Of a stretch of 64,000 bases of DNA, positions 38,072-47,992 are shown in pieces. Within the stretch, counting starts at the first letter, position 1. Every line of letters starts with the position of its first letter. The notes beneath the pieces are model-generated. The model was not told the origin of the DNA. It ran no database searches and was given only the letters and a program-made list of their open reading frames with translations. The position numbers and the translations under genes are program-made. The DNA is taken from positions 241,836-305,835 of the forward strand of contig CAWGRX010000014.1 in the NCBI GenBank assembly GCA_963825075.1. Direction: 5' to 3'. This DNA comes from CAWAVN01 sp963825075 (GTDB lineage Bacteria > Planctomycetota > Planctomycetia > Planctomycetales > Planctomycetaceae).

Positions 38072-39859
38072 CTATCGCGACTTCCTGCGGTTCGTTTGCC
38101 GCGAAGCCAGAGACGGCGATGACGGACTTGCTTTCCGGCTTAATAAGACGAGCCGACCGGGTTTGAGAAAGCGCGGCGCTTCCCGGACGATAAACATGTC
38201 GGACGCGAGATCTTTCAATCGTTCGAGGTCATTCGCCGTTGTTAGCACGAAGGTATCTTTTGATTCATTCGCGTTTAGGAACTGATACACGTCGGCCGGC
38301 TTCGCTAGCTTCTTCACGTTGCGGTCGCAATAAAACACTAAACTCTCATTAAAGCATAGAAAAGTCCCAAAGGCGGTGGAATCCGGCTTGTGTTCTAGCT
38401 CCCGCAGCCATTGCGCCACGACGTGGCTTTTTTGATATTGGTCGATTCGCGGCGCCCCAAGCCAAACCGGCGATCGGAAGGGTCATGGCAATCACCGTTA
38501 TCGCAACAACTGCAAAAAATCGCTGCTCCCGTTTATGCAGCCAAAAAGCAGCAAGCCCGCCGACGAACGGGATCAGCCCGATGAAGCCTAGTAACTCTTC
38601 TCCCGGCAGATAAATCCTAGCAATAAACGGAAGGCCGACTGCGATCAATGCTCCGACAACGATCAAATTCCACCAACAGGCCTGCACCCAGCGGCGGCTC
38701 AATTGCGTTGCCCCATCCAGCCAATTGACGAGGAAGCGGCCAAATGCAAGGGAGAGAGCCGGATAAGCGGGAAGCACATAATGAGGGAGCTTGGTGCCCG
38801 CCAAGGTGAATGCCCCAATCCAAACGGCGCACCAGGCGGAAATCAGAAGATAGGCCCTGCGATGCGGGGATCCTTTTCGGATTTCGGAAAGAAATGTATG
38901 AGGCATGGGATAGAAAAACACGGCCCAGGGATAGGTGCCAATCGTGATCACCAACAGATAGAAGAACAAGCCCCCCGCGTGCCCTTCAAAGGAACTCGTG
39001 AATCGCCCGACGTTGTGGACGAGAAAAAAGCCTCGCAGCCATTCGCCGCCTGTTGCCCGTCCCACAGCGATATACCAAGGCGCGGCAAAGAGGCCGACCA
39101 TTCCGAGCGCCGTCACGGGGCGCATTTCCCAGCAAGTTCGCAGAAATTTCGAGGGAGAAGCCAAGCTGCAAAGCCATCTCCATCGCTCCGCATAGGTCTT
39201 ACAAACGCCTGGGAATTCCGCATCCGTTTTTACTAGCAGCAAATAGAGTCCAATCACCGCGGTCGGCAGGACTAGGGCAACCGGACCTTTGGCTAGTGTT
39301 CCGACGGCCATCGATGCATAGGCGAAGGCCCAGCCTGTCCAGGAGAGACGGCCTTCTCGAGATGCGAAGCCATCCTCATCATTCGACTGGAACTGCGAGC
39401 GCGTGCCTCCGACAAAAATAAGTAAAGGCAAGGTGCAAAAGAAAAGCAGTTCCTGATCGGCCACCGCGCCGCGAGCGATAACAACAAATTGAAGGCTCGT
39501 CGCCAGCACTAATGCACTCCAAAAGCCCGTGCGCGGCGTGAACAATAGCCGGGCCAGGTTATACACCAATAGCACATTGGCCAAGGCGAACGCCACCGAA
39601 CCGATGCGCGCGGCAAACTCCGTGACGCCAAACAGTTGAAATGCCCCCAGCATCACCCAGTACATCAAGGCGGGTTTGTGCAGAGAAATCTCGCCATTAA
39701 AGTAGGGGACGATGAAATCGCCGCGCTGGGACATCTCACGAGCGGTCGATGCGAAATAGGCTTCGTCCTCATCCCACAAGTGCGTCGCGCAAGATTCGGG
39801 AGATAAACGACGGCGCAAACGACGGTTAGCCAGCACTGATGCTTAATTGTTTCTGACAT
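38072..39859 (-). CDS. GT39-family (ArnT/PMT-like) glycosyltransferase, two frameshifts
   Basis: Reading from ATG 39859 (MSETIKHQCWLTVVCAVVYLPNL), a break near 39790 leads to THLWDEDEAYFASTAREMSQRGDFIVPYFNGEISLHKPALMYW, the acidic first-loop signature of GT39 enzymes that use lipid-linked sugars. About ten membrane segments follow. A second break in the six-base A/T run at 38428-38433 leads to SHVVAQWLRELEHKPDSTAFGTFLCF and a soluble C-terminal domain ending at 38072. Total about 595 aa, normal for the family. It faces away from the asnB-like gene and probably serves cell-surface glycan modification. Confidence 0.8.
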
Positions 39860-40204
39860 ACAAACGTCCTTCCATGTCGCCACGCGACGCGCATTCCGTT
39901 GAGAAAAGATTTGAGCTAAAATCTCTATCTGAATCGCCCTCAAAGCGTCAAGATGAAACCCGTATTGACGGATTGGCCAAGAAAAACTAAACATTTAGTA
40001 CAACAGCGCCAAGTCGTGTTGTGAACGGAATACGTTGTGGCTATGTTCAGGCCGCAACCACATCATTTAGGCGAGAAAGTGCAACTTGGTGCTGTCGTAT
40101 TAGTATCAAAAGTCTTGACAACCACAGCATTTTGAAGCTTTGGGCCGTAAAACTATGTGCAACTGCAGCAACCTGCCGAGACACGTTCCGAAAGTTACTC
40201 AATA
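39860..40204. other. Divergent intergenic region, no gene seen
   Basis: 345 bases between the GT39 and asparagine-synthase genes. It is distinctly AT-richer than its neighbours, as expected for two divergent promoters. I see no reliable promoter boxes and no hairpin. Confidence 0.5.
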
Positions 40205-42190
40205 ATGTGCGGCTTTAGCGGGTTTGTCGGAACAGGTGCCGCGCAAACAATCGCCCCCATGCAGTTGGCGCTCTCTCATCGCGGCCCCGACGGTTTTGGC
40301 ACGTACCACGACGAATCGGTGGCTCTAGGTCATTGCAGACTGTCCATTCTCGATCTCGCCCACGGCGGTCAGCCGATGGCAAACCGCGAGGGAACCCTCC
40401 ACGTCGTATTCAACGGCGAGATCTACAATCATCCCGACTTACGGCGTCAACTTGAATCCCGTGGAGCCCGCTACGATACCCGATCCGACACGGAAACGAT
40501 CCTCCATGCCTATAACGAATGGGGAACCGCCACGGCGGAACATCTGGACGGGATGTTTGCGTTTGTGATCTACGATTCGCGTCGCAAATTGCTCTACGGG
40601 GCGCGAGACCGATTCGGAAAAAAGCCGCTGTTTTATACAAACAAGCCCTTTGGAAACGTGGCTTTCGCTTTTGCATCGGAGTTGAAGGCCTTAAAAGCCC
40701 ATCCGGACATAGGCCCCCAACTTCAGATCTCCGCCGATGGGTTGTTCTCGTATTTTCTGAACGACTATATCCGGGGAGAAACGACAATTTTTGAAGCACT
40801 TTCCAGCCTGCAGGCAGGCTCCGCCTTCAGGTGGGGGCTTCCCGGCAGCGGCTGCGAGGGCTTCAATCAGTGGCGGTATTGGTCGGTTTCATTCGAGAGA
40901 CCGGTCTTGGAAGCCGAACCCTCGTTGCGCGAGGCCGGCGAGCAAACTTTGGAGTTGCTCTCCCAATCGGTTGAAAAACGGCTTCAGTCCGACGTGCCCG
41001 TGGGAGTGCTTTTGTCCGGGGGCCTCGACTCATCGACCGTTTTGGCGCTTTTGCGGAAACACGGGCAAGCCCCCCTCAAAACATTTTCGATCGGTTTTCA
41101 AGAATCGAGCTTTGACGAGTCCGGATACGCGGAACAAATCGCTGAGTTTTTTCATACCACTCATATCCAGAGAACATTCACGACCACGGATCTTGTCGAG
41201 AGGGTTCCCCAGGTCGTGAGAGCGCTGGACGAACCGTTTGCCGACCCGTCGGTCTTTCCTACGTCCTTTCTGTCCGAGTTGGCGTCAGAGCATGTGAAGG
41301 TCGTCATGGGAGGAGACGGAGCGGACGAGTTGTTCGCAGGATACGATCCCTTCAAGGCGCTCTCCCCCGCCCGCTGTTACCGGAGGATGGTTCGCCCGTC
41401 CGTGCATAACCTGATTGTTGCGTGCTCTTCAATGATGCGCGACTCCGGCCGGAATATGCCTCTTGCATTTCGGATTTCCAGATTCCTCCGCGGCGCCTGT
41501 GCGGACGCGACGACGCAAGTGCCTATCTGGATGGGGCCGTTTTCCTTAGTTGGCGTCCAGAAACTCCTTCCCGACCTGGCATCCGCTTTTGAACCGGGTC
41601 AACTGCTCGAGCGGCACGTTGCCATCCCGGATTGCTCCGATACAAAATGCGCCGTGCAGGCAGCTTTGGAGTTTTATCAAAAGTGTTATCTGACCGACAA
41701 CATTCTGGTCAAACTCGATCGAGCGGGCATGCTGCATGCGCTCGAAATCCGGTCGCCTTTCCTCGACACGGCACTTGCCGAATACGTCAACCGATTACCC
41801 AGTTGGATGAAGTACCGCCGCGGAAGGACAAAGTTCCTGTTAAAGCAGGCCGTCCTTCGCAGCGGCCTTTTGCCCAAATCCATCGTCAAAAGGCGAAAAA
41901 AGGGGTTTGGAATCCCGGTGGCCCGGTGGATTCGAGTGGAACTCCACGACTTTTTCCGAGAGATCCTCTTGGGCGACTGGCCTTCCATCCTCGATGTTGT
42001 TGACCGAGGCGAGGTCAAACGCCTATGGGATCAACACAACGCCCGCCGAGCGAACCATTACAAAGAGCTCTGGGCGATATTCATGCTGGTCCAATGGGCA
42101 AGGCATGCGTTTGACGATTCGCGCTCTTCCGCCGACATCCAAAGTTCGGCAAGAAGTTTGCAGTTGAAACCGTACTCACGCGCAAGCTGA
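40205..42190 (+). CDS. asnB: Asparagine synthase (glutamine-hydrolysing), exopolysaccharide type
   Basis: 661 residues from ATG 40205; this start exposes Cys2 (MCGFSGFVG), the Ntn glutaminase nucleophile, while the frame continues further 5'. The glutaminase half has RLSILDLAHGGQPM and FNGEIYN; the synthase half has the PP-loop SGGLDSS and GGDGADELFAGY. Enzymes of this class with glycosyltransferase neighbours amidate cell-surface polysaccharides; the divergent GT39 gene supports that. After LVQWARHAFDD the tail (SRSSADIQSSARSLQL...) reads into sequence that on the other strand encodes a receptor-domain remnant, so the natural C-terminus may have been lost. Confidence 0.85.
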   Translation: MCGFSGFVGTGAAQTIAPMQLALSHRGPDGFGTYHDESVALGHCRLSILDLAHGGQPMANREGTLHVVFNGEIYNHPDLRRQLESRGARYDTRSDTETILHAYNEWGTATAEHLDGMFAFVIYDSRRKLLYGARDRFGKKPLFYTNKPFGNVAFAFASELKALKAHPDIGPQLQISADGLFSYFLNDYIRGETTIFEALSSLQAGSAFRWGLPGSGCEGFNQWRYWSVSFERPVLEAEPSLREAGEQTLELLSQSVEKRLQSDVPVGVLLSGGLDSSTVLALLRKHGQAPLKTFSIGFQESSFDESGYAEQIAEFFHTTHIQRTFTTTDLVERVPQVVRALDEPFADPSVFPTSFLSELASEHVKVVMGGDGADELFAGYDPFKALSPARCYRRMVRPSVHNLIVACSSMMRDSGRNMPLAFRISRFLRGACADATTQVPIWMGPFSLVGVQKLLPDLASAFEPGQLLERHVAIPDCSDTKCAVQAALEFYQKCYLTDNILVKLDRAGMLHALEIRSPFLDTALAEYVNRLPSWMKYRRGRTKFLLKQAVLRSGLLPKSIVKRRKKGFGIPVARWIRVELHDFFREILLGDWPSILDVVDRGEVKRLWDQHNARRANHYKELWAIFMLVQWARHAFDDSRSSADIQSSARSLQLKPYSRAS

Positions 42191-42402
42191 ATTACTGGGA
42201 CGCTCTCTTCGGCCGTTCCCGACGAGAGATTCGCTCGCAAACTGATACGAGCCCTTCGCATCGGCGGACCAATCAGTTCGCGGCGGCTGTTTGGCCAATT
42301 CCCGATAGGCGGCTTCCGTTTTGTGATATTGTTTGAGGAATTCGCCGTCCTCCGCTGTCTTGATCGCCTGAGGTGTATCAGCCGTTCCGCGATCGCCAGT
42401 GG
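42060..42402 (-). pseudogene. Remnant of the M56-receptor periplasmic domain
   Basis: Past the stop at 42403 another frame reads TADTPQAIKTAEDGEFLKQYHKTEAAYRELAKQPPRTDWSADA, then in a further frame RRARISLRANLSSGTAEESV and KLLAELWMSAEE. These match, segment by segment, RKAEREYRELTKQPSPYDWSSRAELWYQFAADVLAPGTDEEL and DRADLWAQAYLEQ in the receptor at about 45300-45550. It is either a second copy of that domain at the end of the same gene or a leftover paralogue. It overlaps the end of asnB on the opposite strand. Confidence 0.5.
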
Positions 42403-43284
42403 CTATTCAGTCGGTTGCATTTGAATTTTGCCGTCCGCGGCGATTTTCCAATCGGCCTGGGCCCTGGCGGCGAAAAGATCGAGCACCGTTTGCAACGGCA
42501 CGGCGCTCAACCGGGGCATCTGCTGCGTCCAGTTTTGCCGCACCGCCGGGGCCGCTTCGATTTTGACGCCGGTTTGCTGCGAGAGAACTTTGAGCACCGC
42601 GTCGAACTGATCCTTCGGCAACGCCGGCTTGTTGGCGAGGATCGTGGAAACCGGCTTCGCCAAAGCTTTCTGCACCGCCGGCGTCGCGTTCTTTCGCTGG
42701 TCAATGCGACGAGTGGCCAACCGCCGAAACCGCGAAAGCGTTTCCCGGTCGCTGACGACAATCACACTTCCATCGGTGTCCCAGGACAAATCCAGCGGGG
42801 CGAGCATTAAGGTTAATGCTGCGGGGAGAAAGTGGCTACTCGAAATAAATTGAACCGGAGCGTCCGGTGAGTTCCCCAGATAGACAATCGACGCGCCAGT
42901 CGCATCCGCCATAAAATCCAGCGCATCCTTGACGGGGGTGTCGATAAATTCCACGTCGACCCGCCCCTCGAATTTCTCGCCCAGCGAATTGCCGGCGAGA
43001 TGCAACCGCGTGATCGTGATTTGCTGCCGGCGGTAGTCGGCGATGGCTTTTTGCCAAAGGGGAAACTTTTTGCTCGTGCGACGACCACCGCGTTCTCCAA
43101 CACATCCCAGCGGAGTCCTGCGGATTGCGTGACGACTTCCAGCACCAAATACAGGGGCACGTTATTCTCGATGTAATTGACCTCCGCGGAAGCGTCGAGC
43201 CCTAAGGTCTCGATCGGAGCGTCGTAAGCGTCCCCAAAAAACTCCAGCGTATCGATGACGGGGCAACTGATGAATTCCAGATCG
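42403..43284 (-). pseudogene. M56 receptor, C-terminal part beyond the IS (STN-like repeats)
   Basis: From the IS edge the frame reads YDLEFISCPVIDTLEFFGDAYDAPIETLGL...NNVPLYLVLEVVTQSAGLRWDVLENAVVVA and, after one missing A in an A5 run near 43060, KKFPLWQKAIADYRRQQITITRLHLAGNS. A second related unit, DVEFIDTPVKDALDFMADATGASIVYLG...LDLSWDTDGSVIVVSD, follows. Both look like secretin/TonB short N-terminal (STN-like) modules. The end at 42403 (KIQMQPTE) may be another frameshift. Joined to the part at 44636 it is one protein. Confidence 0.65.
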
Positions 43285-43288
43285 TAAG

Positions 43289-44631
43289 GACCTGTCCAAA
43301 ATTAACTTCGTGGATTTGAGTGATTGTGGTATGATCTCGCTTTCTTGGCAAGGAGGGAATCATGGCAAGGAAGCTAGGTCACGAATGTGCGTGCGAGGTG
43401 TGTCGGGACGGGCTCGATTCTGCGGTTGTCGAGGATCATCGTCAGCTCAACGCCCTGCTCGATCGGCTCGACGAGCAACAAAGACGCTGGGTGGCGGCTC
43501 GCGAAGCCATGAAGCTCGGGCACGGCGGGATCGCGTTGATCGCGACGATCACCGGCCTGCATCACGAAACCATCCGACGCGGCAGGGACGAAATCAACAA
43601 GGGCTTTGCGGATCGGCCCACCGACCGTATCCGCTGCGAAGGCGGTGGCAGACCGCGCGCGAAAAAAAGATCCCACGCTGATTGCGGATCTGCTCCAATG
43701 TGTCGAACCGGAAACCGCGGGCGATCCCTGCTCGGACGAGAAGTGGGTTCGCTCCCGCTTGCGGGGCCTCTCCGAAAAGCTCGATCGGCGGGCCTGTCCA
43801 ACCACCATCGGGCGGTTACTGCGGGATCAGAAGATCGGTCTGCGCAGCCATCGCAAGGTGTTGCACACCGGGAAGAAACATCAGGAACGGGACAAACAGT
43901 TTCGCTACATTGCTGAAAAACGCGAGGATTTCCGTGCATCCGGCGACCCGCGGATCAGCGTCGACACGAAGAAAAAGGAACTGATCGGCCAGTTCAAAAA
44001 CGCCGGGCAAACGTGGCGTCGCGAGGGCGAGAAGGTCAACGATCACGACTTCCGTTCGGACGCCGAGGCGATCGCCGTGCCCTACGGGATCTATGATCCG
44101 GAACGAAACACAGGCCACGTGTGCGTCTCGACGTCCAAGGACGTTCCCGATTTCGCGGCCGATGCCCTTGAGAACTGGTGGCAGCACAACCGGCAGCACT
44201 ATCCGAACGCAACACGCCTGATGATCGAGGCGGATTCGGGCGGCAGCAACAGCGCCAGGTCGCGACAATACAAGAAGCGGCTCCAGGGGTTCGCGGATCA
44301 GGCCGGACTGGAAGTCACGGTGTGCCACTATCCGCCGGGGACCTCGAAATGGAACCCGGTGGAGCACCGGCTCTTCAGCCAGATCTCAGCGACCTGGGCG
44401 GGTTTCGTGCTGAAAACCATCGCGATTTTCCTGGGATTCATCCGCCGCACGACCACCCGAACAGGACTCACCGTCACCGCGACCCAATTCGAGAAGACCT
44501 ATCGGACCGGGGTCAAAGTTTCCCAATCCGAGTTCAAGGCGATTCGCCTGACGCGACACGAAGTCTGCCCCAAACTCAACTACACCATCCGCCCCAGCCC
44601 GAAAAACACGGAATAGTTTTTGGACAGTTGC
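43289..44631 (+). mobile_element. ISAzo13-type insertion sequence
   Basis: 1343 bp. Ends GGACCTGTCCAAAA (from 43288) and, on the other strand, GCAACTGTCCAAAA (from 44631) match at 12 of 14 positions. TAA (or TAAG) is duplicated at 43285-43288 and 44632-44635. The element carries one transposase gene and has inserted in the M56 receptor gene. The intact target duplication and matching ends point to a recent insertion. Confidence 0.85.
43362..44616 (+). CDS. ISAzo13-family transposase, frame break at A7
   Basis: The first part has LNALLDRLDEQQRRWVAAREAMKLGHGGIALIATITGLHHETIRRGRDEI, a DNA-binding helix-turn-helix; the second has DPRISVDTKKKELIGQFKN, MIEADSGGSNSARSRQYKKRLQ and TSKWNPVEHRLFSQIS, the DDE catalytic core of ISAzo13 elements (Asp, Asp, Glu). 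The two frames meet at a run of seven A at about 43662; a +1 step or one A fewer gives GGRPRAKKDPTLIADLL. Family members normally use a single frame, so I favour a sequence error over programmed shifting. Joined length is about 417 aa. Confidence 0.8.
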
Positions 44632-44635
44632 TAAG

Positions 44636-47294
44636 TCGCGTTCAATCGAGGTTGAGACTCCGCCAGACCCTTGATCTCTTGCAGCCGGCGGGCCGCGGCC
44701 TCGCGTTTTGCAGGCGCGCCGACCCAGACGATTCCATCGTCCAACAGGGCCGCTTCAAAGGGCGTTTTGGCCAGCAGTTGCTTGAGGGCTTCCAGCCAGC
44801 GGCCCTCGATCGCGATTTCGATTCTGTGCTTCCATTTTGCGACGGAGGGATCTTCTAAGGCCGTGGTAGGCGAAGCTTGTTTCACCTCATTCAGGGCCTG
44901 TTGGAAGCCGGTCCGCTCAAATACCATCCGCACAGGCCGGGAGAGAAACCACCGCCGCCGCGTTGCCGGTTCTACGCCCGCGGCCCATGACAAGATTTGG
45001 AGCGTACTCGCGGATTGATGATCCAACATCGCATTGACCAACGCTGTTTGTTCTTTTGGCGATAAACCTTGCCAGAGATCGGGAAACACAAACGTTATCG
45101 CGTGGAAGGCTTGCTCATAGCGCTTCAAGGGAATGTCTTTCTCGCGAAACGTTTTCAATAATCGATTCCACACGGTTTGCCGGAACCGGTCATCGTGAGG
45201 CAATCCCGCGTTCGCCCAGCTACTCAAAACCAAGACCATCCGCGTCAAGGCTTCCTTGGGAGCGATCGTATCGTCTGAATAATAGTTCCTCAGAATCGAG
45301 GTATCGACAAAGTTTGGCTTGCGGCTCCGAATCTGCTCCAGGTAGGCTTGTGCCCAGAGATCCGCCCGGTCAGGGTGCGCTTTTATCCGTTGCGTCCAGC
45401 GGTTTGCCAGTTCTTCATCCGTTCCCGGAGCCAGAACGTCGGCGGCGAACTGATACCACAACTCCGCTCGCGACGACCAGTCGTACGGGCTGGGTTGTTT
45501 CGTCAACTCCCGGTACTCCCTTTCCGCTTTGCGAAACCTGTCCAACCCGGTGCCGTCGGCTTTTTCGACCAATGCGGCAATCTTCTCTGCCGTGATAGTT
45601 TTGGTATCCGGTCCGAAATCCTGCGGCTTGAGTTCTTTGAGTTGCAAAAGCCCGGCAATTGGGTGTAAGGCATCGGCTCCACCTGGGGGCCGGCCTGAAA
45701 CAGCGCAAACGTCGCGAACAACCGCTGACCCGCCGAGCCGCGCCAAAAACATCTGATACAATTGGTCCTTTTGCTCCCTCAGCAACCGTTTCAAGTCGAA
45801 GCGATTGTCCGATATGGCTCGATTTCGTGCATTCTTTGCACGCTCTTCCTTTCGCTTTGATTCTTGATCCGGCTTTTCCTTTCGCTGTTCGGCTTCTGTT
45901 GGCCGCGCCGCTTCCTCCTCAGATTCTTTCGTAGTGGTCTGTGGATTCTCGGAGTCCGCCTTGCCGGCTTTGACGAGCGGCAGGCAGCAGGCGAGACCGA
46001 TCGTTGTCGCCGACGTCAACAACAGCAGGCGGGATTTTCTTGTTCAATCGAAGGGACATGGGAGGGGTTCCTTTTGTGAGATGTGTCAGCCGATCGGCGA
46101 GTTCTTCGATGTTCGAGAGCAGCGAGGTGCCGGCCGCGGGGAGCGGTGTTGCGGTTCACGGACCACTCGGCCACGCGGACCAACGTTTCCGCAAACCGCC
46201 GGCCGTCGCCGCCTTCAGCCAGGACATAATCGTCGCAGATTTCTTCCCGCAACCGCGCCAGGCGGCGGTTGATGAGGATCAAGAAAATGTTCCACCAAAA
46301 GAGTGCGGTCGCCAATTGTTGCAGGACGGCAACCCACGCATCCCGCCGGGCCAGATGCGCGGCTTCGTGCACGAAGATGTCTTCCAACTGCCGATCGCTC
46401 AATTCGTCCGCAAGACCGACCGGCAACACGATCGAGTTCGACCACCAGCCGAGCGACAACGGCACCGGAGCCAGAGGCGAAGTGCAAACCCGCAACGGCG
46501 AACCGTCGTTTCAAAACACGAGCCGACGCGCAGCCGCCTGCTTTACGCGCGGATCGTTCACCAAAGTTCGCGAACGAAACAACGGCCAATCAACCACCAA
46601 CCGCGAAGACACCGCAAGAAACAAAGCCCGTTCCCAACAGCCAAGCCCAACAAGAGCCGTGACCGTCAACGAAAGAAATGACCGAGGATTCCTTGGAAGT
46701 CTCGGGGTTCTGACGCGATGAGGTTTTGGCAGTGACATCGGTTTTGAGTGACGCGGACGTTTCAAGTTCCTCGGAGACCGCGGCCGGAACCGCTTGGCAG
46801 GTTGGCGCGGTTCCGCATGGGGTGTGGCGAAAGGTTCGTTGTTTTCGGGAGTCGGGAGGCCGGGGAGGAATGAACTGGCTTTGCGGCGGAATGATCTCAC
46901 TGGCGAGGCTTTGATGTCTGGGCCGATCGCTTTGGCCGACGGCGAGATGCTGTCCTTGGTGGTGAAAGCCGCAGGATCGATGGGAGGTTGCGGTTCGGTG
47001 GGATTGCGAGCGATGGGATTTTGGTAATCCGGTTCGGATGATGCGGCGGGGTGGAAGTCGAAACTCCTTCACCGAAATCCAACCCCCGCGGAGATGCGCG
47101 AGCGAAATCACCAATCCCGGCGAAAGCAAAGTGAGCAAGACCGCCGCGAAGAGCACGCCGTGACGGAGTGGGGCGGAACGGCGTCTGAGCAGCCAGGCGG
47201 TTCCCCAACCGAGGCCGGAGATCAAGAGTGCCGCGAGAACGGCATCGATAACCAGCAGCGAATGAGACAGGTCCAGCAAATACGCCGACATCAA
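44636..47294 (-). pseudogene. Large M56 (BlaR1-like) metallopeptidase receptor, N-terminal part, frameshifted
   Basis: From 47294: two membrane segments (LLVIDAVLAALLISGLGWGTAWLL; HGVLFAAVLLTLLSPGLVISLA), a Pro-rich linker whose frame shifts near 47060, then the peptidase domain VCTSPLAPVPLSLGWWSNSIVLPVGL with zinc motif FVHEAAHLARRD and LREEICDDYVL. Further breaks lie near 46500, 46125 and 46035. The frame continues NIEELADRLTHLTKGTPP, MSLRLNKKIP, LLLLTSATTIGLACCLPL (last membrane segment) and a long Lys/Glu-rich then helical sensor region to 44636, where the IS interrupts it. BlaR1-type proteins sense a ligand and cleave BlaI. The breaks are mainly homopolymer changes. Confidence 0.7.
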
Positions 47295-47351
47295 AACATC
47301 CCGGAACGGGCAAAGAAGAGTTCGTGGTTAGCAGTCACCGAAGAATTTCGG

Positions 47352-47756
47352 TCAGGACTCGGGCAGTTCGTTTTCCGCGAGCAGGGCATCGAGTTTTTGG
47401 CGAAGTTTGAGCACGTCCTCTTTTCGCAGCCGTTTGGAACCCAACAGGCTCATCACCAGATCGCCCGCGGAACCGCCGAAGAAGTCGTCCACAAACTCCC
47501 GGGCCAACTCCCGCGCGGCGGCTTCGCGGGGCACGGCGGCGAAGTAGTGGAAGGTGCCTTTCCGCTTCCGCCGCTTGAGCCAGCCGCGCTTTTCCAGGCG
47601 ATCGACGAGATTAAGCACCGTGGTCCGCGTGACATCCCGGCTTTCGGCGATCGCGGTCCAGATCTCCGTCACCGTGGCCCCCGCCTGGCCCGCTTGCCAG
47701 ACGAGGTCCATGATCTCATGCTGCGCCGGCGTCAACCGGCCTTCCGGTTTGCCCAT
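47352..47756 (-). CDS. blaI: BlaI/MecI/CopY-family transcriptional repressor
   Basis: 134 residues. LTPAQHEIMDLVWQAGQAGATVTEIWTAIAESRDVTRTTVLNLVDRLEKRGWLKRRKRKGTFHYFAAV is the winged helix, with TTVLNLVDRLEKRGWL the recognition helix and hairpin; the C-terminal REFVDDFFGGSAGDLVMSLL helix gives the dimer. GGGAGGA lies seven bases before the start. It is the first gene before the M56 receptor (57 bp), the standard BlaI-BlaR1 order. Palindromes in the promoter (47775-47822) indicate autoregulation. No beta-lactamase is adjacent, so the inducing signal is unknown. Confidence 0.9.
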   Translation of the reverse strand: MGKPEGRLTPAQHEIMDLVWQAGQAGATVTEIWTAIAESRDVTRTTVLNLVDRLEKRGWLKRRKRKGTFHYFAAVPREAAARELAREFVDDFFGGSAGDLVMSLLGSKRLRKEDVLKLRQKLDALLAENELPES

Positions 47757-47774
47757 GAAACGGTCCTCCCATAA

Positions 47775-47822
47775 AAAACGACATGTGTCGTTTTAAAGTG
47801 TAACCACAACGACGCATGTCGT
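47775..47822 (-). promoter_or_regulatory. Putative BlaI operators
   Basis: AAAACGACATGTGTCGTTTT (47775-47794) has 9-bp perfect arms around TG, and ACGACGCATGTCGT (47809-47822) has the same half-site ACGAC/GTCGT. They lie 19 and 53 bp upstream of the blaI start, spaced 31 bp centre to centre (about three helical turns), consistent with two dimers on one promoter. Confidence 0.75.
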
Positions 47823-47992
47823 CAATCGCCCCGTGGCGCAATTCCGTCACACCAAATCGCCAACCTCCCCGATCTCCGGGCGCTGAGCATTTACGCAACC
47901 AATCCGGGGTCCCACGGGGACGAACTCAATCCATCAATCACTGGTCTCGGCGTCTCCCACGTTTAGGAGTGGGGATCGTTCGGGGAAAACTG

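Noticed and set aside
43640..43680. Programmed frameshift at A7 in the ISAzo13 transposase
   Set aside because: The step needed is +1, not the usual -1; family members normally use one frame, and homopolymer errors are common here. Not excluded, only disfavoured.
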